Below are positions 1 to 5,045 of a DNA stretch of 6,283 bases, in pieces. Made by a program: the position numbers and the translations under genes. The notes under the pieces were generated by a model that was not told where the DNA came from, did not search any database, and saw nothing but the letters and a program-made list of their open reading frames with translations. The stretch comes from Nostoc sp. CHAB 5834 (lineage in GTDB: Bacteria; Cyanobacteriota; Cyanobacteriia; Cyanobacteriales; Nostocaceae): NCBI GenBank assembly GCA_020829485.1, contig JAIVFU010000260.1, positions 1 through 6,283 on the forward strand. Direction: 5' to 3'. The first letter of the stretch is position 1; every line of letters starts with the position of its first letter.

Positions 1-29
1 GGAACCTTGATGTGTTGGAAATGGCTCAT
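1..29 (-). CDS. icd: Isocitrate dehydrogenase, NADP-dependent (N-terminal fragment, cut by window edge)
   Basis: Only the first nine codons and two bases of a tenth are inside the window. Read on the minus strand from the ATG at 29-27 they give MSHFQHIKV followed by CC, which must be Pro. The QHIKVP wording is what I know from the N-terminus of betaproteobacterial NADP-dependent isocitrate dehydrogenases of the TCA cycle, which convert isocitrate to 2-oxoglutarate. A good Shine-Dalgarno AGGA lies at 42-39 (minus strand), nine bases before the ATG, so the start itself is well supported. The gene reads out of the window to the left and is divergent from the small exported protein at 295. The identity rests on about ten residues, so another protein with a similar start cannot be excluded. 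Confidence 0.6.
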
Positions 30-294
30 GGCGGCGCATCCTGTGAGAACTGACATTGAACGGTATCGGACGGAGATGCCCGGAAATGACGGCCCCTGTC
101 CGTGAGGGCCCTGCCTGGCCCACGCAGGCACAGGCGCGACGGGTGTAGCCAAGGGAGCTGGCCCGAAAGATTCTAATGAGAAATATTTCAGCGCCAGCGC
201 TTGCCCACGCGCCAGCCGCTGCTATCGTTACATCGTGGCTGCGCAATGGTGCGCGCCGCCTTGAACGCAAGTAATTACTGGAAACGGCACATAT
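30..294. other. Divergent intergenic region between icd and the small exported protein
   Basis: No gene is visible in this 265-base stretch. It should hold the promoters of both flanking divergent genes. It contains a weak inverted repeat, TGCCTG at 112-117 with CAGGCA at 125-130, and a short AT-rich island around 171-189 inside otherwise GC-rich DNA. That island ends in the perfect 10-base palindrome GAAATATTTC at 180-189. I could not identify a convincing promoter for icd on the minus strand. Confidence 0.6.
201..228 (+). promoter_or_regulatory. Candidate sigma-70 promoter for the small exported protein
   Basis: TTGCCC at 201-206 and TATCGT at 223-228 are separated by 16 bases and resemble -35 and -10 elements. 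The AT-rich stretch at about 171-189 just upstream could act as an UP element. This would give a leader of roughly 60 bases before the ATG at 295. Both hexamers are imperfect, so this is a tentative call. Confidence 0.3.
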
Positions 295-552
295 ATGAAA
301 AAACTCCTCGCTGTACTGGTGACTGGTCTGTGCGCTGCAGGTGCGTTTGCACAGGCACCGGCAACGACGCCCGCCCCTGCTACCGCTCCCGTCATGGCGC
401 CAGCCGCCGCGCAGCCCATGGCTGCTGCACCTGTCGTGAAGGCCAAGGCCACGAAGGCAACCAAGGCGACCAAAGCCACCACGGCCAAAACCGCCAAGAA
501 AAAGACCCACAAGAAGGTTGCGAAAAAGAAGACTGCCCAGCGCGCAGCCTGA
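295..552 (+). CDS. Small exported Ala/Pro- and Lys-rich protein of unknown function
   Basis: This is an 85-residue protein of unknown function. Residues 1-19 form a clear Sec signal peptide: MKK, then a hydrophobic core, then AFA before Gln20, a good signal peptidase I site. The mature 66 residues have two parts: an Ala/Pro/Thr/Val-rich segment at about 20-48, then a basic tail at 49-83. The tail opens with four KAT units (residues 51-62), encoded by a 9-base tandem repeat at 445-480, and continues with KKK clusters. No Asp or Glu occurs anywhere. The tail resembles histone H1-like tails in composition, but the signal peptide argues for a periplasmic or surface location. A weak SD (GGAAA, 280-284) precedes the ATG by ten bases, and a terminator follows at once, so the gene is probably monocistronic. 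Similar small exported proteins seem familiar from Comamonadaceae, without a known role. Confidence 0.75.
   Translation: MKKLLAVLVTGLCAAGAFAQAPATTPAPATAPVMAPAAAQPMAAAPVVKAKATKATKATKATTAKTAKKKTHKKVAKKKTAQRAA
445..480 (+). repeat. Four tandem 9-base units encoding Lys-Ala-Thr
   Basis: The units AAGGCCACG, AAGGCAACC, AAGGCGACC and AAAGCCACC follow each other directly and each encode KAT. They differ mainly at third codon positions, which suggests the protein repeat is kept by selection or is not a very recent duplication. Confidence 0.8.
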
Positions 553-558
553 TCGCCA

Positions 559-579
559 GGCCTGCTGCAGCGGCAGGCC
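559..579 (+). other. Inverted repeat after the small exported protein gene
   Basis: GGCCTGC at 559-565 pairs with GCAGGCC at 573-579 around a 7-base loop. It lies seven bases after the stop codon and lacks a T-run. It may protect the 3' end of the mRNA or act together with the terminator at 598-621. Confidence 0.5.
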
Positions 580-597
580 CGGAGCAGCCAGCCCTCC

Positions 598-621
598 AAC
601 GCCCGCAGCCGCGGGCGTTTT
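598..621 (+). terminator. Intrinsic terminator of the small exported protein gene
   Basis: CGCCCGC at 600-606 pairs perfectly with GCGGGCG at 611-617 around the loop AGCC. The flanking AA at 598-599 can pair with TT of the tail, and TTTT occupies 618-621. The T-run is short but the stem is all GC, which fits a terminator for the gene ending at 552. Confidence 0.75.
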
Positions 622-773
622 GCTTGGTGACCGGGCCGGCGGCAACCACGGCAGCACCTCCGCAAATGCCACTGTGGCTCGCGGCACGATCTGCGCCCGC
701 ACAAGGCACACTGTGCTCCCGTGCGTAAGATGGCACAGCCCTTTCACCGTGTTTTCCTTGAGGATATAGAGCA

Positions 774-1280
774 ATGATCCCGATTTTTGCCTGGCATGCA
801 CCGATGGCCAGCGCCGGCGCCCTGCTGTCGCGCTGGGCTCTGGGCCTGGCCACCCTGGCGTGCGCCGCGGCTGCACCCGCTGCCGCCCAGGACGCGCCAC
901 AGATGTCCCTGCCGCGGCTGGAACTGACCGCAGGCTTTCACCGCATTGACGCGCAGGTGGCGTCAACGCCCCAGGCACGCCAGACCGGGCTCATGCACCG
1001 CAAGGAAATGCCGCAGCACGAAGGCATGCTCTTCGTCTTCGAGCAGCCGGCCGTCCAGTGCTTCTGGATGAAGAACACGCTGATCCCGCTGACGGCAGCC
1101 TTCGTGGATGACGACGGGACCATCGTGAACCTGGAAGACATGAAACCGCAGACGCTGGATTCGCACTGCTCTGCCAAACCCGTGCGCTACGTACTCGAAA
1201 TGAACAAGGGATGGTTTGCACAGAAAAACGTGAAGCCGGGCAGCAAGCTGGCAGGGAGCGTGTTCCAGCGCAAGCCGTGA
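774..1280 (+). CDS. DUF192 family exported protein
   Basis: This is a 168-residue member of the DUF192 family, small periplasmic or secreted proteins of unknown biochemical role. The N-terminus is a signal sequence: hydrophobic core about 14-34 and an Ala-rich end (PAAAQD, likely cleavage near 38-39). The DUF192 domain fills residues about 50-165. Family hallmarks are visible: the R-x-x-GLMHR stretch around 69-76, GMLFVF at 84-89, CFWMKNTLIPL at 96-106 and YVLEMNKGWF at 139-148. A good SD (GAGGA, 760-764) sits nine bases before the ATG at 774. A second in-frame ATG at 804 would give a shorter signal peptide but has no SD. Cys30 lies in TLAC, a poor lipobox, so a lipoprotein is less likely. 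The gene has its own terminator and is probably transcribed alone. Confidence 0.9.
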   Translation: MIPIFAWHAPMASAGALLSRWALGLATLACAAAAPAAAQDAPQMSLPRLELTAGFHRIDAQVASTPQARQTGLMHRKEMPQHEGMLFVFEQPAVQCFWMKNTLIPLTAAFVDDDGTIVNLEDMKPQTLDSHCSAKPVRYVLEMNKGWFAQKNVKPGSKLAGSVFQRKP

Positions 1281-1356
1281 CGCGCCGAATCCGTCGCGGC
1301 GTTGCACCGGGCAGCATGCCTGCCGCAGCGTCCTGCCGGTATCGGACCTGCCCATG

Positions 1357-1386
1357 AAAAAGACGGCCCTCAGGCCGTCTTTTTTT
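1357..1386. terminator. Bidirectional intrinsic terminator between the DUF192 gene and sodB
   Basis: AGACGGCC at 1361-1368 and GGCCGTCT at 1373-1380 form a perfect 8-bp stem with the loop CTCA. A run of seven T (1380-1386) follows on the plus strand, and AAAA at 1357-1360 gives a T-run on the minus strand. It therefore fits both the DUF192 gene (stop at 1280) and the convergent sodB (stop at 1454). Confidence 0.9.
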
Positions 1387-1453
1387 ATCTCAGTCGCTTA
1401 CAACAGGTAGCGCCAACGCTGCGCGGCGCTACTGCCGCTTGCAGCCGCCAGAA

Positions 1454-2035
1454 TCAGGCGAAATTGGCTTCAGCAAACTTCCAGTTCACCAGCTTGTCGA
1501 AGAAAGTCTCGACGAACTTGGGGCGCTGGTTGCGGTAGTCGATGTAGTAGGCGTGTTCCCAGACATCCACGGTCAGCAGAGCCTTGTCGGCCGTGGTCAG
1601 AGGCGTGCCTGCAGCGCCCGTGTTCACGATGTCCACGCTGCCGTCAGCCTTCTTGACCAGCCAGGTCCAGCCAGAACCGAAGTTGCCCACGGCGCTCTTC
1701 ACGAACGCTTCGCGGAACGCCGTGTAGCTGCCCCACTTGGCGTTGATCGCTGCAGCCAGCGCGCCCGATGGCTCGCCGCCGCCCTGAGGGGCCATGCAGT
1801 TCCAGAAGAATGTGTGGTTCCAGATCTGGGCTGCGTTGTTGTAGACGCCGCCGCTGGACTTCTGGACGATTTCTTCCAGCGACATCGACTCGAACTCGGT
1901 GCCCTTTTGCAGGTTGTTGAGGTTCACCACATAGGCGTTGTGATGCTTGCCATGGTGGTACTCCAGCGTTTCCTGGCTGTAGTGCGGAGCGAGCGCGTCG
2001 ATGGCGTAGGGCAGCGGGGGAAGGGTATGTTCCAT
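1454..2035 (-). CDS. sodB: Superoxide dismutase, iron type
   Basis: This encodes a cytoplasmic enzyme of 193 residues, the usual FeSOD length, that converts superoxide to hydrogen peroxide and oxygen. All four metal ligands are present: His27 in the segment ending YHHGKHH, His74 in [11 protein letters not shown], and Asp157 and His161 in DVWEHAYY. Gln70, in the position typical of iron enzymes, and the general resemblance to E. coli SodB favour Fe over Mn, although cambialistic use of metals cannot be excluded. The open frame extends upstream to 2128, but the family start [10 protein letters not shown], with SD GAGGAAA at 2049-2043 and a seven-base spacer, fixes the ATG at 2035. The gene is convergent with the DUF192 gene and lies downstream of xseA, 158 bases away, with its own likely promoter. 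Confidence 0.96.
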   Translation of the reverse strand: MEHTLPPLPYAIDALAPHYSQETLEYHHGKHHNAYVVNLNNLQKGTEFESMSLEEIVQKSSGGVYNNAAQIWNHTFFWNCMAPQGGGEPSGALAAAINAKWGSYTAFREAFVKSAVGNFGSGWTWLVKKADGSVDIVNTGAAGTPLTTADKALLTVDVWEHAYYIDYRNQRPKFVETFFDKLVNWKFAEANFA

Positions 2036-2115
2036 GGTGTGGTTTCCTCGTGGTTTGAAATCGGCGCCTGCCGCGGCGGCAGGATGGTGGTCTGGTGGCC
2101 GCAGGGCAAAGGCGC

Positions 2116-2147
2116 ATTGTAGGAACATCGGGGAGGCCCTGCATCAA
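2116..2147 (-). promoter_or_regulatory. Candidate sodB promoter
   Basis: On the minus strand TACAAT at 2121-2116 is a strong -10 match. The best upstream hexamer is TTGATG at 2147-2142, with a 20-base spacer that is longer than ideal, so an activator or a weaker -35 is possible. Transcription would start near 2109 and give a leader of about 74 bases before sodB. No known regulator site was recognised. Confidence 0.45.
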
Positions 2148-2187
2148 AGGCCTTTGTGCCTGCGCTGGCGCTGCAGGAGACAGGCAC
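2145..2187. other. Inverted repeats between xseA and sodB
   Basis: GTGCCTG at 2156-2162 and CAGGCAC at 2181-2187 can form a 7-bp stem with an 18-base loop just after the xseA stop. The perfect 12-base palindrome CAAAGGCCTTTG at 2145-2156 adjoins it and overlaps the candidate sodB -35. The stem lacks a T-run, so it is not a classical terminator for xseA. A transcript-processing site or an operator for sodB is possible but unproven. Confidence 0.35.
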
Positions 2188-2193
2188 GCAGGA

Positions 2194-3522
2194 TCAGAGC
2201 AGCCGCGCCTGTCGGGCCACGGTCACGTCCAGCGTTCCGTCGGCCAAAGTGGCCTTGAGCGCATCGCCAGGGCCGGCCTGCCCCGCGCTCACCACGGCAC
2301 GGCCGGAGCTGTCGGTCAGCATCGCATAGCCGCGCTGCAATACCAGGCGCGGGTCCAGCAGGCCCAGCCGCAGTTCAGCGCGTTCCATCCGCTCGGCCTG
2401 CGCTCGCAGGCGCTGCTGCAGGGCCTGCGTCAGCGTACTGGCCACGACAGCTTGCGCATGCTGCTGCCGCTGCATGCGCAGGTGCACGGCGTGGCGCATG
2501 CGCTGGGCAAGCCTCGCCAGCTGCAGGTGCTGGCGGCCGGCCAACGAGGAAGGCCTGCCAAGGCGAGCGGCTACCTGGTCCAACCGCTGGGAGCGCGAAT
2601 CCACCTGCCGTTGCACGGCGTCTTCCAGGCGGCTGCCCAGCAGGTTCAGCGCCCGCAGCCAGACATCCCGTGGCTGGGCTACCAGTTCTGCGGCTGCCGT
2701 GGGGGTGGGCGCGCGGAGGTCAGCGCAGAAATCGGCAATGGTGAAATCCGTTTCGTGCCCCACCCCGCACACCAGCGGCACAGGGCTCTGAACAATGCTG
2801 CGCGCCAGGCGCTCGTCGTTAAACGCCCACAGGTCCTCGATCGAGCCGCCGCCACGCACGAGCAGGATGACGTCGATGGCCGGAATCTGCGTCAGATCGG
2901 CCCCTGGCGCTTGTGCCTGCTGGGCCATGTGATACAACTTTGATAGCGAAGCCACCAACGATGCCGGGGCACCTGCACCCTGAACAGGCGTTGGCACCAG
3001 CACCACCGGAATATGGGGAACCCTGCGGCGCAGCGCGGTCACCACGTCATGCAGCGCTGCGGCCCCCAACGAAGTGACCAGGCCGATCCCCCGCGGCTGG
3101 AGGGGCAACGGCCGCTTGCGGGCGGGATCAAACAGCCCTTCGGCCTCCAGGCCGGCTTTGAGTCGCAAAAACTGCTCGAACAGGGCGCCCTGCCCGGCCC
3201 GCTGCATGCTTTCGACGATGAATTGCAGGTCTCCGCGGGCTTCGTACACGCCCAGACGTCCCCGCAACTCCACCAGTTCACCGTCTCTCGGCGAAAAGTC
3301 AAGCAGCAGGGCGGCCCGCCTGAACATCGCACACCGCAGTTGCCCGTTGGCATCCTTGACGGTGAAGTAACAATGACCACTGGCTGCGCGCGAGAAGCCC
3401 GTAATCTCCCCGCGGACCGCAACGGGATTGAATCGCGCCTCCAGCGCATCAGCAATGGCGCGGCACAGCGCGCCAACTTCCCACACGCGCGGCGTCAATG
3501 CTGGGTTTTGCAGCTCAGGCAT
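2194..3522 (-). CDS. xseA: Exodeoxyribonuclease VII large subunit
   Basis: This is the large, catalytic subunit of exonuclease VII, which works with the small subunit XseB to degrade single-stranded DNA into oligonucleotides in repair and recombination. The 442 residues match the family length. In order: an N-terminal OB-fold DNA-binding domain (about 13-105); the catalytic domain with GIGLVTSLGAAALHDVV (145-161), VRGGGSIEDLWAFNDER (222-238), GVGHETDFTIADF (253-265) and LRAPTPTAAAEL (269-280); an Arg/Gln-rich predicted coiled coil (about 285-390); and a C-terminal segment starting DPRLVLQRGYAM. The ATG at 3522 is forced because an in-frame TGA lies three codons upstream. Its SD is weak (GGAAG about 13 bases away), which suggests modest translation. 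xseB is not in the window. The gene is divergent from exbB. Confidence 0.96.
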   Translation of the reverse strand: MPELQNPALTPRVWEVGALCRAIADALEARFNPVAVRGEITGFSRAASGHCYFTVKDANGQLRCAMFRRAALLLDFSPRDGELVELRGRLGVYEARGDLQFIVESMQRAGQGALFEQFLRLKAGLEAEGLFDPARKRPLPLQPRGIGLVTSLGAAALHDVVTALRRRVPHIPVVLVPTPVQGAGAPASLVASLSKLYHMAQQAQAPGADLTQIPAIDVILLVRGGGSIEDLWAFNDERLARSIVQSPVPLVCGVGHETDFTIADFCADLRAPTPTAAAELVAQPRDVWLRALNLLGSRLEDAVQRQVDSRSQRLDQVAARLGRPSSLAGRQHLQLARLAQRMRHAVHLRMQRQQHAQAVVASTLTQALQQRLRAQAERMERAELRLGLLDPRLVLQRGYAMLTDSSGRAVVSAGQAGPGDALKATLADGTLDVTVARQARLL

Positions 3523-3623
3523 GAGGCTTCACGCGCTTCCGGGCGCCGCTGCGTGATCCACTACTCCACAGATGGACGGAAGCGGCAGACGGGGCCAGCT
3601 CCAACGCAAATATCCCGCCAAAA

Positions 3624-3639
3624 GCACGGAAATACGTGC
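3624..3639. other. Inverted repeat GCACG-N6-CGTGC
   Basis: Two perfect 5-base arms flank six bases. The site lies about 100 bases before the xseA start and next to the AT-rich block, where a regulator could bind. It could equally be a small hairpin in an xseA leader. No known operator was recognised. Confidence 0.35.
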
Positions 3640-3734
3640 AACCCGTTGATTTATAACGATTTTTCATTGCCTTTTTTTTCATCAATCTGTTGCAAGCACG
3701 GCGTGGCGCCGGTTTGGGGGCCATGAGCACCCAG

Positions 3735-3755
3735 TTGCCCACAAAGTTATCCACA
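3735..3755 (+). promoter_or_regulatory. DnaA box (TTATCCACA) with a degenerate second copy
   Basis: TTATCCACA at 3747-3755 equals the high-affinity DnaA box of E. coli. TTGCCCACA at 3735-3743 differs from it at two positions and has the same orientation, with a three-base gap between the two. They lie between the AT-rich block and the exbB promoter region. DnaA could regulate exbB or xseA here or be titrated; whether it binds is inferred, not shown. Confidence 0.5.
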
Positions 3756-3836
3756 GTTTTTGTGAGTCCACAACGATGCCGGATTCGAGCCTGGCAAGGT
3801 AACTGTTTGTGACGCGGGTGACAGTGCAAGCTGGGC

Positions 3837-3842
3837 CATAAT
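3837..3842 (+). promoter_or_regulatory. Candidate -10 element of the exbB-exbD-lpxK operon
   Basis: CATAAT matches the sigma-70 -10 consensus at five of six positions and lies about 35 bases before the exbB start. GTGACA at 3818-3823 looks like a -35, but the 13-base spacer is too short. TTGTGA at 3807-3812 is too far, at 24 bases. The -35 element is thus unresolved. Confidence 0.4.
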
Positions 3843-3875
3843 CGCCGCTGCCCTTCTAGTGCCCCGGAGAGAGAT

Positions 3876-4523
3876 TTGCTGTCCATCATACAAGCCGCTG
3901 GCTGGCCCATCTGGCCCCTGATCGCATGTTCCGTGCTCGGAATGGCACTGATTTTCGAGCGCTTCGTGGCCCTCAAGACGTCCCGGGTCGCCCCCCCGAA
4001 ATTGCTCGACGAAGCCATCACGGTTTCCTCGCGATCGGTCCCCACCCCTGATGTGGTCAACCAGCTGGCACAGAACTCAGCCCTGGGTGAAGTGCTGGCC
4101 ACCGGGCTTCGCACACTCAACAGCAACCCGCAGTGCAGTGAAGCGGACTTGCGCGCTGCCATGGAAGGCGCCGGCCGTGCTGTGGCCCACCGGCTCGAAA
4201 AGTATCTGGCTGCATTGGCCACCATTGCGTCGGCGGCGCCGCTGCTGGGCCTGCTGGGTACCGTCATCGGCATGATCGAGATCTTCGGTTCGCAGACCGG
4301 CACGGGGGGCGTAGGCCAGGCGGTGGGCGGCGGCAACCCGGCGCAGCTGGCGCACGGGATCTCGATTGCGCTCTACAACACGGCCTTCGGACTCATCGTG
4401 GCCATTCCGGCGCTGATTTTCTGGCGGTACTTCCGCGCCCGGGTCGATGCCTACCTGCTGACGCTGGAACTGGCTTCAGAGCAATTCGTGCGCCATATCC
4501 TGCGCCACCGCAAGGCCCGCTGA
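3876..4523 (+). CDS. exbB: ExbB/TolQ/MotA-family proton channel protein
   Basis: This is a 215-residue inner-membrane subunit of an ExbB-ExbD type motor, which uses the proton gradient to drive an envelope partner. Three membrane segments are visible: about 10-30, 112-137 (with APLLGLLGTVIGMIEIF) and 161-186 (GISIALYNTAFGLIVAIPALIFW). The large cytoplasmic part lies between the first and second, as in the family. The start is TTG at 3876: GGAGA at 3866-3870 gives good spacing, and the resulting MLSIIQAAGWPIW matches the family start. No nearby ATG offers an alternative. exbD follows after 66 bases and then lpxK. The neighbours tonB, tolA, tolB and pal are absent, so it cannot be called a TonB or Tol motor from context. 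ExbB is the best family name; TolQ is the alternative. Confidence 0.88.
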   Translation: MLSIIQAAGWPIWPLIACSVLGMALIFERFVALKTSRVAPPKLLDEAITVSSRSVPTPDVVNQLAQNSALGEVLATGLRTLNSNPQCSEADLRAAMEGAGRAVAHRLEKYLAALATIASAAPLLGLLGTVIGMIEIFGSQTGTGGVGQAVGGGNPAQLAHGISIALYNTAFGLIVAIPALIFWRYFRARVDAYLLTLELASEQFVRHILRHRKAR

Positions 4524-4546
4524 GACACCGGCTGGCACTGGCCCGT

Positions 4547-4561
4547 ACCCTGTCGCAGGGT
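4547..4561 (+). other. Small hairpin between exbB and exbD
   Basis: ACCCTG at 4547-4552 pairs with CAGGGT at 4556-4561 around the 3-base loop TCG, about 28 bases before the exbD ATG. There is no T-run, so it is not a terminator. It could affect relative expression or mRNA processing of exbB and exbD. Confidence 0.4.
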
Positions 4562-4589
4562 CCCATGTCCGCGCAACAGAACATCTGCC

Positions 4590-5027
4590 ATGAACTTCAG
4601 CCCCCGCCCCAAGGATGAGCCCGAAATCAACCTCATCCCGTTCATCGATGTGCTGCTGGTCATCCTCATCTTCCTGATGCTGACCACGACGTACAGCAAG
4701 TTCACCGAGCTGCAACTCACCCTGCCGGTGGCAGATGCCGAACAGCAGCGTGACCACCCCAAGGAAGTGATCGTCGCGGTCGCTTCGGACGGTCGCTATG
4801 CCGTCAACAAATCCACCGTGGAAGGCAAAAGCGTGGACGCGGTGGCCCAGGCGCTGAGGGCCGCGGCTACCGCCGGTGCAGGCACGGTGATCATCATCAG
4901 CGCCGACGCGATGTCGCCGCACCAGTCGGTGGTGACCGTCATGGAGGCCGCACGGCGCGTGGGCCTCACACAGATCACCTTTGCCACGCAGTCGTCCGCA
5001 GGTGCGCGGGCGGCGAACGGCCGTTGA
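4590..5027 (+). CDS. exbD: ExbD/TolR-family proton channel protein
   Basis: This is the partner of ExbB: a 145-residue protein with a short cytoplasmic N-terminus, one membrane helix (about 14-34) and a periplasmic domain (about 40-135). Asp20 in NLIPFIDVLLVILIFLM is the conserved helix aspartate that carries protons in ExbD and TolR. The periplasmic part ends in an Ala/Arg-rich tail with no recognisable motif. The start MNFSPRPKDEPEINLIPF fits family members I know, although the upstream SD is very weak (the 18 bases before the ATG contain no clear GGAG). Translation may therefore depend on coupling to exbB. lpxK begins 18 bases after the stop, which supports one operon. TolR is a less likely name because no Tol genes are adjacent. 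Confidence 0.9.
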   Translation: MNFSPRPKDEPEINLIPFIDVLLVILIFLMLTTTYSKFTELQLTLPVADAEQQRDHPKEVIVAVASDGRYAVNKSTVEGKSVDAVAQALRAAATAGAGTVIIISADAMSPHQSVVTVMEAARRVGLTQITFATQSSAGARAANGR

Positions 5028-5045
5028 CCCGCGCATGGTGGCGCG

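Larger units (their letters stand above)
3523..3875. other. Divergent intergenic region between xseA and exbB
   Basis: No gene is visible in this 353-base stretch. It holds, left to right: a GC-rich part near xseA; the inverted repeat GCACG-N6-CGTGC at 3624-3639; an AT-rich block at about 3646-3695 with TTTATAA and a T8 run at 3672-3679; a perfect DnaA-box sequence at 3747-3755 with a degenerate copy at 3735-3743; the short inverted repeat TTGTG-N4-CACAA at 3760-3773; and a likely -10 element for exbB at 3837-3842. An xseA promoter probably lies in the AT-rich block (TATAAA can be read on the minus strand), but I found no matching -35 element. Confidence 0.7.

Noticed and set aside
703..731. 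Promoter of the DUF192 gene using TAAGAT at 726-731
   Set aside because: The hexamer is a fair -10 but no acceptable -35 lies 16-18 bases upstream, so I did not list it. The odd palindrome GCACACTGTGC at 706-716 nearby is probably chance.
1439..2122. Plus-strand open frame (227 codons) opposite sodB
   Set aside because: It is the antisense of sodB, which has all metal ligands. The frame contains no family motif and no SD.
2036..2128. N-terminal extension of sodB to the ATG at 2128
   Set aside because: The extra 31 residues match no SOD family start. The SD and family start place initiation at 2035, and the extension covers the likely promoter.
2095..2943. Long plus-strand open frame (282 codons) opposite xseA
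   Set aside because: It mirrors xseA codons, is rich in Gln, Ala, Arg and His, and has no domain. XseA on the other strand carries all family motifs.
3646..3773. Chromosomal origin of replication
   Set aside because: An AT-rich block and DnaA boxes are present, but only one perfect box is visible and no dnaA, dnaN, gidA or parAB gene is adjacent.
3515..4336. Long minus-strand open frame (273 codons) across the xseA-exbB gap and exbB
   Set aside because: It is antisense to the well-supported exbB, starts inside its coding frame, and its translation shows no recognisable domain. Long antisense frames are common in GC-rich DNA.
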